Below, one piece after another: positions 29,352 through 37,698 of a stretch of 64,000 nt of DNA. The stretch spans positions 5,607,501 to 5,671,500 of the forward strand of contig NZ_CP109009.1 of assembly GCF_036226685.1 (NCBI RefSeq), given 5' to 3'. Both the position numbers and the translations under genes were made by a program. Numbering within the stretch: the stretch's first letter is position 1; each line of letters opens with the position of its first letter. The notes beneath the pieces were generated by a model. That model was not told the origin of the DNA. It did not search any database and saw only the letters and a program-made list of their open reading frames with translations. The DNA is from Streptomyces sp. NBC_00690. GTDB lineage: Bacteria; Actinomycetota; Actinomycetes; Streptomycetales; Streptomycetaceae.

Positions 29352-30107
29352 ATGAACGTGTTCGGAGTGGACATCGGTGGATCGGGAATCAAGGGCGCTC
29401 CCGTAGATCTTGAGCGCGGTGACTTGGCGGAGGAACGCCACAAGGTACTGACACCGCACCCTGCGACGCCGGACGCCGTGGCGGACGGCGTCGCCGAAGT
29501 GGTGCGGCACTTCGACTGGTCGGGCCCGGTGGGCATCACCTTCCCCGGCGTGGTCACCGACGGAGTGACGCGTACGGCGGCCAACGTCGACAAGGACTGG
29601 ATCGACAAGGACGCGGCGGGGCTGCTCAGCGAGCGGCTCAAGGGTGTACCGGTCACCCTGCTGAACGACGCGGACGCCGCGGGCATCGCGGAAATGACCT
29701 TCGGCGCTGGCCGTCGCCGCACGGGCACGGTGATCGTCCTGACCCTCGGGACGGGCATCGGCAGCGCGGTCTTCACCGGCGGACGGCTGCTCCCCAACAC
29801 CGAGCTGGGACATCTTGAGCTGCACGGCCGCGACGCCGAGACGCACGCGTCGACCAAGGCGAAGGAGGACGAGGACCTGAGCTGGCACCACTGGGCGCGG
29901 CGGGTGCAGAAGTACCTCGCCCATGTGGAGATGCTGTTCTCGCCCGAGCTGTTCATCCTCGGCGGTGGAGTGAGCCGGAAGGCGGACAAGTTCGTTCCGC
30001 TGATCGAAGGGATCCGAGCGGAGATCGTCCCCGCGGAGCTCAAGAACAACGCGGGCATCGTCGGCGCCGCCATGGCGACGCAGGGCGACCAGCACCACCA
30101 GAGCTGA
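29352..30107 (+). CDS. ppgK: Polyphosphate glucokinase
   Basis: A 251-residue ROK-type kinase. The phosphate motif is [20 protein letters not shown], the sugar-contact Asp-Ala in [19 protein letters not shown], and the second phosphate loop [15 protein letters not shown]. It phosphorylates glucose using polyphosphate or ATP and is typical of actinobacteria. ATG 29352 gives the expected [10 protein letters not shown] start; a GTG lies at 29343. It is 30 bases downstream of ispH and may be cotranscribed. A bidirectional terminator follows. Confidence 0.95.
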   Translation: MNVFGVDIGGSGIKGAPVDLERGDLAEERHKVLTPHPATPDAVADGVAEVVRHFDWSGPVGITFPGVVTDGVTRTAANVDKDWIDKDAAGLLSERLKGVPVTLLNDADAAGIAEMTFGAGRRRTGTVIVLTLGTGIGSAVFTGGRLLPNTELGHLELHGRDAETHASTKAKEDEDLSWHHWARRVQKYLAHVEMLFSPELFILGGGVSRKADKFVPLIEGIRAEIVPAELKNNAGIVGAAMATQGDQHHQS

Positions 30108-30127
30108 CCGGACCTGCAGAACGGAAG

Positions 30128-30169
30128 GTGGGCGGGCCCGGGCCGACAGCGGCCTGCGGCCCGTCCCAC
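30128..30169. terminator. Bidirectional terminator between ppgK and the DUF6542-like gene
   Basis: GTGGGCGGGCC pairs with GGCCCGTCCCAC (one bulged base) around a loop that is itself GC-rich. It lies between two convergent stop codons. Confidence 0.75.
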
Positions 30170-30170
30170 C

Positions 30171-30767
30171 TCACCGGACGTGCGGCCGGTGAGCGGGTGG
30201 CGGTGTGGCGGGGTGGACCTTGCGCCGACGCCGCCCCATCGACCGCACCTTGCGTACGCAGGTGATCAGACCGGCCACGAGGGTTCCGCCGTAGAGCCAC
30301 CCGGCATGCACGGCGAGCGAGGTGACCACAGCCATGATCTGGCCACCGATGCCGCCCTCCCCACCGGAGATGGGCACGACCCCGACGGCGAACGCGATGG
30401 GAACCCCGATGGGTGCCGTGACCAGGTCCGCTTCCCGCACCCACAGGGCCGTCAGCGCACAGACCGGCAGATAGAGCATCCCGAACACCGCGGCCGAGCC
30501 GTCGAAGAACAGCCAGTCGAGTGCGCCGATCACCAGCATGGTGACGATGGCGAAGAGACCGGCGCCCAAGCCCGTCAGTCGCGGTGCCGGAAACCGGCGC
30601 AGGGCGACGACCAGGGCGGATTCGGAACGGGCCGGGGCCGTGGGCCGAAGCCCGTACACGGCGGGCGCGTCGGCGAGGGCACTCTGCGGTGAGAGGGGTC
30701 CCTGCGGCGTCAAAGGGGGCTGCGGCCGTTGCCGGCGCTGGGGGTTACTCGTCCTGTGCTGCTCCAC
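30171..30767 (-). CDS. DUF6542-like membrane protein
   Basis: A 198-residue protein: a Pro/Gln-rich cytoplasmic N-terminus (about 70 residues), then three or four membrane helices (LTGLGAGLFAIVTMLVIGALDWL, VFGMLYLPVCALTALWV, GVPIAFAVGVVPISG, AVHAGWLYGGTLVAGLITCV) and a very basic tail (RKVRSMGRRRRKVHP). I name DUF6542 from its pattern and position next to ychF and ppgK. GTG 30767, with GGGGGC just upstream, avoids an implausible longer N-terminus. Function unknown. Confidence 0.7.
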   Translation of the reverse strand: MEQHRTSNPQRRQRPQPPLTPQGPLSPQSALADAPAVYGLRPTAPARSESALVVALRRFPAPRLTGLGAGLFAIVTMLVIGALDWLFFDGSAAVFGMLYLPVCALTALWVREADLVTAPIGVPIAFAVGVVPISGGEGGIGGQIMAVVTSLAVHAGWLYGGTLVAGLITCVRKVRSMGRRRRKVHPATPPPAHRPHVR

Positions 30768-30993
30768 GCCCCCAACGTAGGTTGCGAGCGGCCCGGAAGT
30801 CGGCACGGGACACGCACTTTGGATGACCTTGGCGAAGAGTTCGACTCCCCGCCGCATCAAGCGGCGTACCATCCCGTCCTCGCCGGCCCCGACCCGCCCG
30901 TAAACTGGGTGGTCGGTCCCCGTCCGGGCCGACCGGGATCGCCCAGCATCGGGCCGGTCCCCACCCAGCATCCTCACTCAGGAAGTCGCCAAC

Positions 30994-32082
30994 GTGTCGC
31001 TCACGATCGGAATCGTCGGCCTGCCGAATGTCGGTAAGTCGACCCTTTTCAATGCCCTGACCAAGAACGACGTGCTGGCGGCCAACTACCCGTTCGCCAC
31101 GATCGAGCCGAACGTCGGTGTGGTCGGGGTCCCCGACGACCGACTGGCGAAGCTGGCGGAGATCTTCGGCTCCCAGCGGATCCTGCCGGCGACGGTCGAC
31201 TTCGTCGACATCGCGGGCATCGTCCGTGGCGCGAGCGAGGGCGAGGGGCTCGGCAACAAGTTCCTGGCGAACATCCGCGAGTCCGATGCGATCTGCCAGG
31301 TCATCCGTGCCTTCAAGGATGACAACGTGGTGCACGTCGACGGCAAGGTCTCGCCGAAGGACGACATCGAGACGATCAACACCGAGCTCATCCTCGCCGA
31401 CCTCCAGTCGGTCGAGAAGGCCGTCCCGCGGCTGACGAAGGAGTCCCGCCTCCAGAAGGACAAGGTGGCGGTTCTCGCGGCGGTCGAGGCCGCCCAGAAG
31501 ATCCTGGAGTCGGGCGAGACGCTGTTCTCGGCGGGCATCACCAAGGGCACCGAGCAGGGCGACCTGCTGCACGAGCTGCACCTGCTGACGACGAAGCCGT
31601 TCCTCTACGCCTTCAACGTGGACGAGGACGAGCTCGTCGACGAGGACTTCAAGAACGAACAGCGCGCACTGGTCGCCCCGGCCGAGGCGATCTTCCTCAA
31701 CGCCAAGATCGAGTCCGAGCTGATCGAACTGGACGACGAGGAGTCGCTTGAGCTCCTCCAGTCCATGGGCCAGGAAGAGCCCGGCCTCGCCACGCTCAGC
31801 CGCGTCGGCTTCGACATCCTGGGCCTCCAGACCTATCTGACGGCTGGCCCGAAGGAAACCCGCGCCTGGACGATCAAGAAGGGCGCCACCGCCCCCGAGG
31901 CGGCCGGTGTGATCCACACCGACTTCCAGAAGGGCTTCATCAAGGCCGAGGTCATCTCCTTCGACGACCTGATGACGACGGGCTCGGTGGCGGAGGCCCG
32001 CGCGAAGGGCAAGGCGCGCATGGAGGGCAAGGAGTACGTGATGCAGGACGGGGACGTGGTGGAGTTCAGGTTCAACGTGTAG
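30994..32082 (+). CDS. ychF: Redox-regulated ATPase/GTPase YchF
   Basis: A 362-residue Obg-family P-loop protein. G1 is GLPNVGKSTLFNALT, G3 is VDIAGIVRGASEGEGLGNKFL; the G4 region deviates from NKxD, in keeping with the ATP preference of YchF. A coiled-coil insert spans about residues 128-200, and the C-terminus is a TGS-like domain (EAAGVIHTDFQKGFIKAEVI). GTG 30994. It ends the conserved core block: beyond its terminator the gene content becomes accessory. Confidence 0.97.
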   Translation: MSLTIGIVGLPNVGKSTLFNALTKNDVLAANYPFATIEPNVGVVGVPDDRLAKLAEIFGSQRILPATVDFVDIAGIVRGASEGEGLGNKFLANIRESDAICQVIRAFKDDNVVHVDGKVSPKDDIETINTELILADLQSVEKAVPRLTKESRLQKDKVAVLAAVEAAQKILESGETLFSAGITKGTEQGDLLHELHLLTTKPFLYAFNVDEDELVDEDFKNEQRALVAPAEAIFLNAKIESELIELDDEESLELLQSMGQEEPGLATLSRVGFDILGLQTYLTAGPKETRAWTIKKGATAPEAAGVIHTDFQKGFIKAEVISFDDLMTTGSVAEARAKGKARMEGKEYVMQDGDVVEFRFNV

Positions 32083-32127
32083 CGGTGCGCTTGCTGCACG
32101 TGGCTTGACTGGTTAGGCATGCAGGTC

Positions 32128-32163
32128 AGAAGGGGTCAGACTCTGTCGAGTCTGACCCCTTCT
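32128..32163 (+). terminator. Terminator after ychF
   Basis: AGAAGGGGTCAGACTC and its perfect complement close on TGTC, a 16-base-pair stem ending in a T-containing run. The preceding GCAGGTCAG also precedes the terminator at 33093, and a decayed version is seen near 39300. Confidence 0.92.
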
Positions 32164-32215
32164 TCGTCACGGTGCTGGATGGGTGCTGGATATTCTGACG
32201 CGGGGTCAGTGGTTA

Positions 32216-32479
32216 TCAGGTCTCGTAAACGGTGGACCGGTGTCCGACGTGAACGACCCAGATCACCAGTTCCCCGTTGTCGATTGTATAGACGACGCGG
32301 TAGTCGCCGACGCGGAGGCGGCGACGTTCGGGCTGGGAGACGAGTGCGGTGGTGTTGAAGCCGAGAGGGTCGGTTTCCAACTCGGTCAGCTTGGCCAGGA
32401 TGCGCAGCGCCACGTCGCGAGGGATCTTCCGGAGCTCGGCCTGCGCCTCGGGTCGGAAGACGGTTCGGTATTCACTCAC
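32216..32479 (-). CDS. RelE/ParE family toxin
   Basis: An 87-residue toxin of the RelE fold: YRTVFRPEAQAELRKIPRDVALRILAKL in the N-terminal strand-helix part, then ERRRLRVGDYRVVYTIDNGELVIWVVHVGHRSTVYE, the basic beta-sheet with the Arg/His residues used for mRNA cleavage on the ribosome. GTG 32479 overlaps the end of the antitoxin gene by eight bases. Expected to be neutralised by the upstream protein. It sits at the ychF-proximal edge of the accessory island. Confidence 0.92.
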   Translation of the reverse strand: MSEYRTVFRPEAQAELRKIPRDVALRILAKLTELETDPLGFNTTALVSQPERRRLRVGDYRVVYTIDNGELVIWVVHVGHRSTVYET

Positions 32480-32741
32480 CGCGCGCCAGTGTCTCCCTCA
32501 TGATGTCCTCGATCGGGATGCCGGGTGCCGGGTTGGCCATGCGCTCGTCGATGATCCGGTTGATCTCGCGCTCTTCCCATGCCTGGTACTTGCGCAGCAC
32601 CTCGATGGACACCACGGCGGCGACTTCCTTGCCTCGGCGCGTGATCACCGTGGGTACGTCGTCGCGATCGGCGCGCTCCACCACCTCCGCCAGGTGAGCT
32701 CGCACGTCACGGATGGACTCTATGGGTAGCGGCTGCGTCAT
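32472..32741 (-). CDS. Phd/YefM-type antitoxin
   Basis: An 89-residue antitoxin: an N-terminal Phd/YefM DNA-binding fold (IESIRDVRAHLAEVVERADR, VPTVITRRGKEVAAVVSIEVLRKY) and a toxin-binding C-terminal helix (EEREINRIIDERMANPAPGIP). ATG 32741 (MTQPLPIES). First gene of the pair and overlapping the toxin gene, the usual order for conditional-cooperativity autoregulation. A short dyad-like GTGTGCCGTGCGTACACA at 32758-32775 is a possible operator. Confidence 0.92.
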   Translation of the reverse strand: MTQPLPIESIRDVRAHLAEVVERADRDDVPTVITRRGKEVAAVVSIEVLRKYQAWEEREINRIIDERMANPAPGIPIEDIMRETLARGE

Positions 32742-32849
32742 GCGCCCAAGGGTACCGAGTGTGCCGTGCGTACACAACTGTAGCGTCACGCGGGTGTGAA
32801 ACCCGTCGACGATGCGGAGGTGGCGTCACCTGGTGCCTGTGCTCGCACC

Positions 32850-33092
32850 AGCCGCAGAGGGCGAGGATTCCGGTCATGGCGGTCAGGTTGGAGCGCGTAC
32901 TTCCGACCCGTCACCGGATTTCGACGACATGGCGGGACCGGGACTCGGGGCTTCTGCCACCGCCCCGGTGTGCTGGATGAGATCCCGGAAAGCCGCGTTT
33001 CCGCAGGTGGGAGCGTTGTGCTGAACGTTAAAGTTCAACGTTTAACAGCTGACGCATCACCACGTCGCTGATCTGGCAAACGTGCAGGTCAG
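32850..33092. repeat. Left copy of an imperfect direct repeat bracketing the island core
   Basis: Two blocks match the region at 39050-39325 in the same order and orientation. Block 1 (32850-32894 with 39050-39094) differs at five of 45 positions. Block 2 (32970-33044 with 39194-39268) is the same length, 75 bases, and shares GTGCTGGATGA, CCGCGTTTC, GCAGGTGGGAGC and CAACGTTTA. A weaker third block (CACCAC-TCGC ... GTGCAGGT) follows in both. Spacing between blocks differs. Confidence 0.85.
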
Positions 33093-33131
33093 GGGGCTCG
33101 ACTCTTCGGGGTCGGGTCCCTAGCTTTTTTT
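33093..33131 (+). terminator. Intrinsic terminator with TTCG tetraloop
   Basis: GGGGCTCGACTC and GGGTCGGGTCCC pair over 12 positions (with G-T wobbles) around TTCG, followed by TAGCTTTTTTT, one of the few true T-tracts in the window. No supported gene lies just upstream on the plus strand, so it may be what remains of a lost gene. Confidence 0.9.
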
Positions 33132-33350
33132 CCCGTACTGGGATAGCTGCCCCCTCGTCTCCTATCGTCCTGGCCGTGCCGGTGAGTGACGAAGCGGCGT
33201 GGGCGCTCGCACGACATGGAGCGTTCAGCCGAAGTCGGTTTGTCGCCTCATGGTCGGCTACTCGCAGAAGGGTCCGGGCCTCAAGCGCCACGCATGCTGC
33301 CGCCGATGCGACAGGCAATCCCGCCAGGTACCCTCAAACGCATCGTCAAC

Positions 33351-33437
33351 GCGGCCCGACGGGCTTCCGCTCCACCCCGTGGAGTCTCGAAGGACACGCC
33401 CCCACCCGCACGCGCTATTTCGTGTTGCCCGGGGGAA
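33351..33437 (+). promoter_or_regulatory. Conserved leader of the first nuclease-helicase gene
   Basis: GCGGCCCGACGGGCTTCC (33351-33368) and AGGACACGCCCCCACCCGCACG (33391-33412) are found again, base for base, at 35435-35452 and 35461-35482 ahead of the second nuclease-helicase gene. GCCCGACGGGC within the first element is a dyad around a central A. Both leaders then run into GGGGGAA, the ribosome-binding site. Shared regulation of the two genes is the natural inference. Confidence 0.8.
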
Positions 33438-33444
33438 GTCCTTG

Positions 33445-35328
33445 TTGTTCCGCGCGTCTGCGAAAACGGTCGCCGCCATGGCGCTCGACAGTTCGCTCTA
33501 TCTCCACCTCACCGAGCAGTTCACCCACACTCACGGCTACCGGCCCAACCCCTCGGAGGCGCGGTCTTGGGAGCGGAGCATCCCCGCGCTGACCGCTGCG
33601 CTCAATGATGCGGGACTCGGTGACGTTGAGGTCATGCTCGAGTACGCACTTCCGATGAACAGCAAGCGAGCCGATGCGGTTCTCGCCGGGATCCACCCAC
33701 GCACGGGTGACCCCTCCTACATCGTGGTGGAGCTCAAGCAGTGGAGCGATGTTCTACCGGATGAGGACGACCCGGTACTCTGCCACGTCCCGTCATACAC
33801 TCAGCCGGTCCTCAACCCCATCGAGCAGGTGCGCCGGTACTGCGAGTACCTGGTCAACTTCAACGGCGCTGTCGCCGGCCACCCGGAGAGGGTCGGGGGA
33901 GTGGCCTTCCTGCACAATGCAACCGAGTTCGATGTGGCTGCCCTGCGTGAGATCGAGTCTGACCAGTGGGGCCAGTTGTTCACGGGCGACACCCGCGGAA
34001 GGTTCATCGACCACGTTCGTGCTCGGCTCAGCCCTGAGTACCCGGGCGCCGCAGCCGCTGACGGGCTGCTCGCGGGCAGGACGGTCCCCTCGAAGCAGCT
34101 GATGGCTGTCGCAGCGCAGGAAGTCCGCGAGAGGGAGCAGTTCGTGCTTCTCGACGAACAGCAGGTCGCTTACCGAAAGGTCCTCAACGCGGTACGCAAG
34201 GCCCAGCAGTCTGACCACAAGGAGGTCGTGGTAATCACCGGTGGCCCCGGCACCGGCAAGAGCGTCATCGCGCTCTCGCTGCTCGGCGAGTTGTACAGGC
34301 GAGGCGTCCCAGCTCTACACGCGACCGGGTCCCAGTCCTTCACCAAGACGATGCGCAAGGTTGCGGGGGCCAGAAAGCGCGAAGTCCAAGATCTCTTCAA
34401 GTACTTCAACAGTTTCATGACGACGGAGAAGAACAGCCTCGACGTACTGATCTGCGATGAGGCCCACCGCATCCGTGAGACATCCGCCAACCGGTACACG
34501 CCGGCCGCACGCCGGACCAGTAAGCAGCAGATCGACGAACTGATGGACGTGGCCAAAGTGCCCGTCTTCCTGCTCGATGAGCACCAGGTCGTGCGCCCGG
34601 GTGAGATGGGCACGGTGGAGGACATTCGAGCCGCAGCCGCACGCAGGGGGCTGAACTGCCCCGTCGTCAGGCTGGAGAGCCAGTTTCGCTGCGGCGGGAG
34701 CGATGCCTACCTGCGCTGGGTGGTGCGGCTTCTGGGACTGGAGACCGGTGGCCCGGTGGCGTGGAACACGGACGATCGCATGCACCTCTTCGTGGCCGAC
34801 AGCCCGGAAGAGATGGAAGGCTTCTTGGACGGCCGCCGCGGACAGGACTACAGCGCTCGCATATCAGCCGGCTACTGCTGGCAGTGGTCCCCGGAACCTA
34901 AGCCAGGGCAGCCTCTTCCGGCAGACGTGCGGATCGGCGCCTGGGCACGCCCCTGGAACCTGCGCGGCGACCGCTCTGTCTCCGGCGCACCGCCGTCTGC
35001 TCTGTGGGCCACGGACCCGGCGGGCTTCGGGCAGATCGGTTGCGTCTATACCGCCCAGGGTTTCGAGTACGACTGGTCGGGCGTCATCATCGGCCCCGAC
35101 CTGGTGTGGCGCGGCGATCGATGGGTGACGGTCCGTACGGCATCCAAGGATCCGGTGTTCAAGCGCTCGACACCGGATGCCGATGTGGATCGGCTGATCC
35201 GCAATACGTACAAGGTGCTGCTGACCCGCGGAATGGTCGGCACGGTCGTCTACTCCACGGATCGGGAAACGCAGGAGAAGCTACGAGACCTGGTGGGGGC
35301 CGGGCGGCGCGTGGATGTCACGGCGTGA
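33445..35328 (+). CDS. PD-(D/E)XK nuclease fused to DUF2075/Schlafen group 3-type helicase (copy 1)
   Basis: A 627-residue protein. Residues about 60-100 look like a PD-(D/E)XK nuclease core: D77 in SKRADAVLAG and E96/K98 in YIVVELKQW. The helicase part has Walker A GGPGTGKS (266-273), Walker B DVLICDEAHR (333-342), a sensor-like VPVFLLDEHQVV, LESQFRCGGSDAYL and IGCVYTAQGFEYDWSGVIIG near the end. I chose TTG 33445, seven bases after GGGGGAA, because it gives an N-terminus (MFRASAKTV) resembling that of the second copy; ATG 33478 is the fallback. Related proteins occur in phage-defence neighbourhoods. Paired with the gene at 35512. Confidence 0.85.
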   Translation: MFRASAKTVAAMALDSSLYLHLTEQFTHTHGYRPNPSEARSWERSIPALTAALNDAGLGDVEVMLEYALPMNSKRADAVLAGIHPRTGDPSYIVVELKQWSDVLPDEDDPVLCHVPSYTQPVLNPIEQVRRYCEYLVNFNGAVAGHPERVGGVAFLHNATEFDVAALREIESDQWGQLFTGDTRGRFIDHVRARLSPEYPGAAAADGLLAGRTVPSKQLMAVAAQEVREREQFVLLDEQQVAYRKVLNAVRKAQQSDHKEVVVITGGPGTGKSVIALSLLGELYRRGVPALHATGSQSFTKTMRKVAGARKREVQDLFKYFNSFMTTEKNSLDVLICDEAHRIRETSANRYTPAARRTSKQQIDELMDVAKVPVFLLDEHQVVRPGEMGTVEDIRAAAARRGLNCPVVRLESQFRCGGSDAYLRWVVRLLGLETGGPVAWNTDDRMHLFVADSPEEMEGFLDGRRGQDYSARISAGYCWQWSPEPKPGQPLPADVRIGAWARPWNLRGDRSVSGAPPSALWATDPAGFGQIGCVYTAQGFEYDWSGVIIGPDLVWRGDRWVTVRTASKDPVFKRSTPDADVDRLIRNTYKVLLTRGMVGTVVYSTDRETQEKLRDLVGAGRRVDVTA

Positions 35329-35434
35329 ACGACCGGACTGTGCTACTAACTTTTCGCCAACGTGCCACTGACATCCGCGGGACGGCGGGAGTTCGCGTGC
35401 GCTGCACCGCCTCCTAAGATCGCCTGTAGTCATT

Positions 35435-35504
35435 GCGGCCCGACGGGCTTCCTCCGCACGAGGACACGCCCCCACCCGCACGAGTCACTCGTGCTCTGGG
35501 GGAA
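35435..35504 (+). promoter_or_regulatory. Conserved leader of the second nuclease-helicase gene
   Basis: Carries the same two elements as the leader at 33351, at 35435-35452 and 35461-35482, with eight bases between them instead of 22. It ends in the ribosome-binding site GGGGGAA (35498-35504). Its existence 107 bases after the first gene's stop suggests the second gene can be transcribed independently. Confidence 0.8.
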
Positions 35505-35511
35505 CCACCTC

Positions 35512-37626
35512 GTGTCGATGCTCCTGCTGAGGCTATCTGCGCAGGACCTGCTCACTCTGAACTCCAGGCGGCGGATGGTGCCGCATCTCGCTGCCAGGTA
35601 CTGGTACTTCCGAGGGCGCGATGTGTCCGATACCGAACGGGAGGCATGGGCCGAGAGCCTGGTCGAGTTGGCGGAGGACCTCGTCGAAGCGGAGCGGGGC
35701 AACGTCGAGATGGTCGTCGAGTGCGCGGCGACGGTCGACGAACCAAAGAAGGGTGAGCCGTCCCTCATCGACGTCGTGCTCGTGGGCCGACATCCGGAGA
35801 CGGGGCTGCCGTCCTTCCAGCTTGTCGAGCTGAAGAGATGGTCGATGGTGACGCGAGTGGAAGCCGCCACCGCGCAGCTCGTGAGTGTGCCGGGGTTGAA
35901 AAGGCCCAAGAAGCACCCTGCACTGCAACTCAGGAACTCTTACCAATTGTTCACTGGAGACCAAGGTCCGTTGCGTGGCATCGCGGTGGAATGCGGCGGA
36001 TTCGCGTATCTGCACAACGCCACCGACGACTCCGTTCGACCGCTGCTCGACACGTTGGCGCCGACGGGAGCCTATGAGCGTGTGTACACCCGCGACAGCC
36101 GCGATCTCCTCCTCGGGGATCTGCGAAAGCATTTCACGGAGGACGGCGCGGCCTCCGAGGCTGAGCAACTCCTCAGGTTCATGAACCTTCGCAACACGCC
36201 GCTCCTCGACGCGATGATCCGGTCTCGCGGAGAGGACACGGTCTTCACGCTGCGCGGCCAGCAGAAGAGGGTGTCGGCGAGTGTTCTAGAACGAGCTGCC
36301 CTGGTCCTCGGCGATCGCGATCAGCCCGCTCTGCCGCGGAACGACGAGAGAGCCGTGTTCATCGTGACGGGTGGTGCGGGTACCGGAAAGAGCGCTGTGG
36401 GTCTGCAGCTCAGAGCCGTCTTCGAGGCAGCCGGACGCACGGTGAAGTACGCCAGTGGCAGCCGTGCGTTCAACGGGGCGCTCCAGGAACAGGTGGGCTA
36501 CACCGACAAGGAGTTCAGGGAGAGATTCGCCTACTTTAGTTCCTTCGTGACCCCTCCGGCCCCTCCCTTGGACGTCCTCATCTGCGATGAGGCGCATCGC
36601 CTGAGAGAACGAACCATCGACATATACCGGCGAGAGGAGAAGTCGGGTAAGCAGCCCCAGGTGGACGATCTGCTCGATGCCTCCCGCCTCACTGTGTTCT
36701 TTCTCGACGAGAGCCAGTCCGTGCGACCCAAGGAAGTCGGAACGGTGAGTCTGATCGAGGAGGCCGCACGAGCGCGGGGGATCACTCCGCTCCGCTACAG
36801 ACTCAGGGAGGAATGGCGGTGCGGGGGCAGCGACGCCTACATCCGCTGGGTGCGGGCTGTCCTCGACATTGAGGAAGGAACCACTGAGTGGACCCCCGAC
36901 GGTTTGATGCACGTCGAGGTCGCGGACAGTCCGGAGCAACTTGAGTACATCATCAGAGCGGAGGAGGCGGCGGGAGCGACTGCACGCATGGTGGCCGGCT
37001 TCTGCTGGCCGTGGACTGAGCCGGTGGGCCAGGGGAAGGCTGCGCGCCTGGAGGCAGACGTGCGGATCGGTGACTGGCACCGACCGTGGAACGCCAAGGG
37101 CGACTCCTTCCGCGAGGACGGATCTGTGCCCCCGTCCACGAAATGGTCAGTGCACCCGTATGGCATCAACCAGATCGGCTGCGTCTACACGGCTCAGGGC
37201 CTTGAGTGGGATTGGTGCGGGGTGATCCTTGGCGAGGACATGGTGAGACGCGACGGCCGTTGGGTCTACCGCAAGGGGCAGTGGCGCGAGGATACGGAAA
37301 GCGGGGTCAAGCGTGTCAGGGTGCCCGGTTCGTTCGACATGAAGCTCCGTGAGGGGACGGGAAGCGAGGAAGAGAAGGCGGAGGAGTTCGCGCGGTGTGT
37401 CCGGCACGCGTACCACGTGCTCATGACCAGGGCGAGCCGGGCGACGGTGCTGTACTCCACGGATGAGGAGACGCAGGCGTACCTCAAGAGCCGCGTAGGT
37501 GACGTTCAGATACACGGCCTGCGGCCCACGTGGGAAAACCTCTCTGCCGAGGCGCGGATTCCACATCGCCCCAGCCCGAAGAGGAAGGGCCATGCCACCC
37601 CTCCCGGGCAGGAACTGCTCTTCTGA
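35512..37626 (+). CDS. PD-(D/E)XK nuclease fused to DUF2075/Schlafen group 3-type helicase (copy 2)
   Basis: A 704-residue paralogue of the preceding protein, same domain order. Nuclease residues D87 (SLIDVVLVG) and E106/K108 (FQLVELKRW). Walker A GGAGTGKS (287-294), Walker B DVLICDEAHR (354-363), then LTVFFLDESQSVRPKEVGTV, REEWRCGGSDAYIRW and INQIGCVYTAQGLEWDWCGVILG. It has an extra charged insertion near residues 590-625 (KGQWREDTESG, GSEEEKAEE). GTG 35512 lies seven bases after GGGGGAA. The two proteins share motifs but diverge widely elsewhere, so this is not a recent duplication. Confidence 0.88.
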   Translation: MSMLLLRLSAQDLLTLNSRRRMVPHLAARYWYFRGRDVSDTEREAWAESLVELAEDLVEAERGNVEMVVECAATVDEPKKGEPSLIDVVLVGRHPETGLPSFQLVELKRWSMVTRVEAATAQLVSVPGLKRPKKHPALQLRNSYQLFTGDQGPLRGIAVECGGFAYLHNATDDSVRPLLDTLAPTGAYERVYTRDSRDLLLGDLRKHFTEDGAASEAEQLLRFMNLRNTPLLDAMIRSRGEDTVFTLRGQQKRVSASVLERAALVLGDRDQPALPRNDERAVFIVTGGAGTGKSAVGLQLRAVFEAAGRTVKYASGSRAFNGALQEQVGYTDKEFRERFAYFSSFVTPPAPPLDVLICDEAHRLRERTIDIYRREEKSGKQPQVDDLLDASRLTVFFLDESQSVRPKEVGTVSLIEEAARARGITPLRYRLREEWRCGGSDAYIRWVRAVLDIEEGTTEWTPDGLMHVEVADSPEQLEYIIRAEEAAGATARMVAGFCWPWTEPVGQGKAARLEADVRIGDWHRPWNAKGDSFREDGSVPPSTKWSVHPYGINQIGCVYTAQGLEWDWCGVILGEDMVRRDGRWVYRKGQWREDTESGVKRVRVPGSFDMKLREGTGSEEEKAEEFARCVRHAYHVLMTRASRATVLYSTDEETQAYLKSRVGDVQIHGLRPTWENLSAEARIPHRPSPKRKGHATPPGQELLF

Positions 37627-37663
37627 GGGGCCCTTGCCGTAGCGCTAACGCCAGACAGGATGA

Positions 37664-37692
37664 GAGTGGCGGGCTCGCCGGGCCCGCCACTC
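37664..37692. terminator. Bidirectional terminator
   Basis: GAGTGGCGGGC and GCCCGCCACTC form an 11-base-pair perfect stem with a seven-base loop. It sits between the second nuclease-helicase gene and the 42-codon gene on the opposite strand, supporting the latter as a real unit. Confidence 0.85.
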
Positions 37693-37698
37693 GCTGCC

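Larger units (their letters stand above)
32742..33444. other. Non-coding region before the first nuclease-helicase gene
   Basis: 703 bases with no supported gene. It contains the left copy of an imperfect repeat (32850-33092), a strong terminator (33093-33131), and the leader of the nuclease-helicase gene (33351-33437). The open frame preceding the start near 33445 reads as Arg/Ser-rich translation of the repeat and terminator and is not credible as protein. Confidence 0.6.

Noticed and set aside
28428..30098. Long minus-strand frame across ispH and ppgK
   Set aside because: Antisense shadow of two genes with intact metal and phosphate motifs.
33199..33444. N-terminal extension of the first nuclease-helicase to 33199
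   Set aside because: It runs through a conserved non-coding leader and reads as Arg/Ser-rich filler; the ribosome-binding site lies at 33431-33437.
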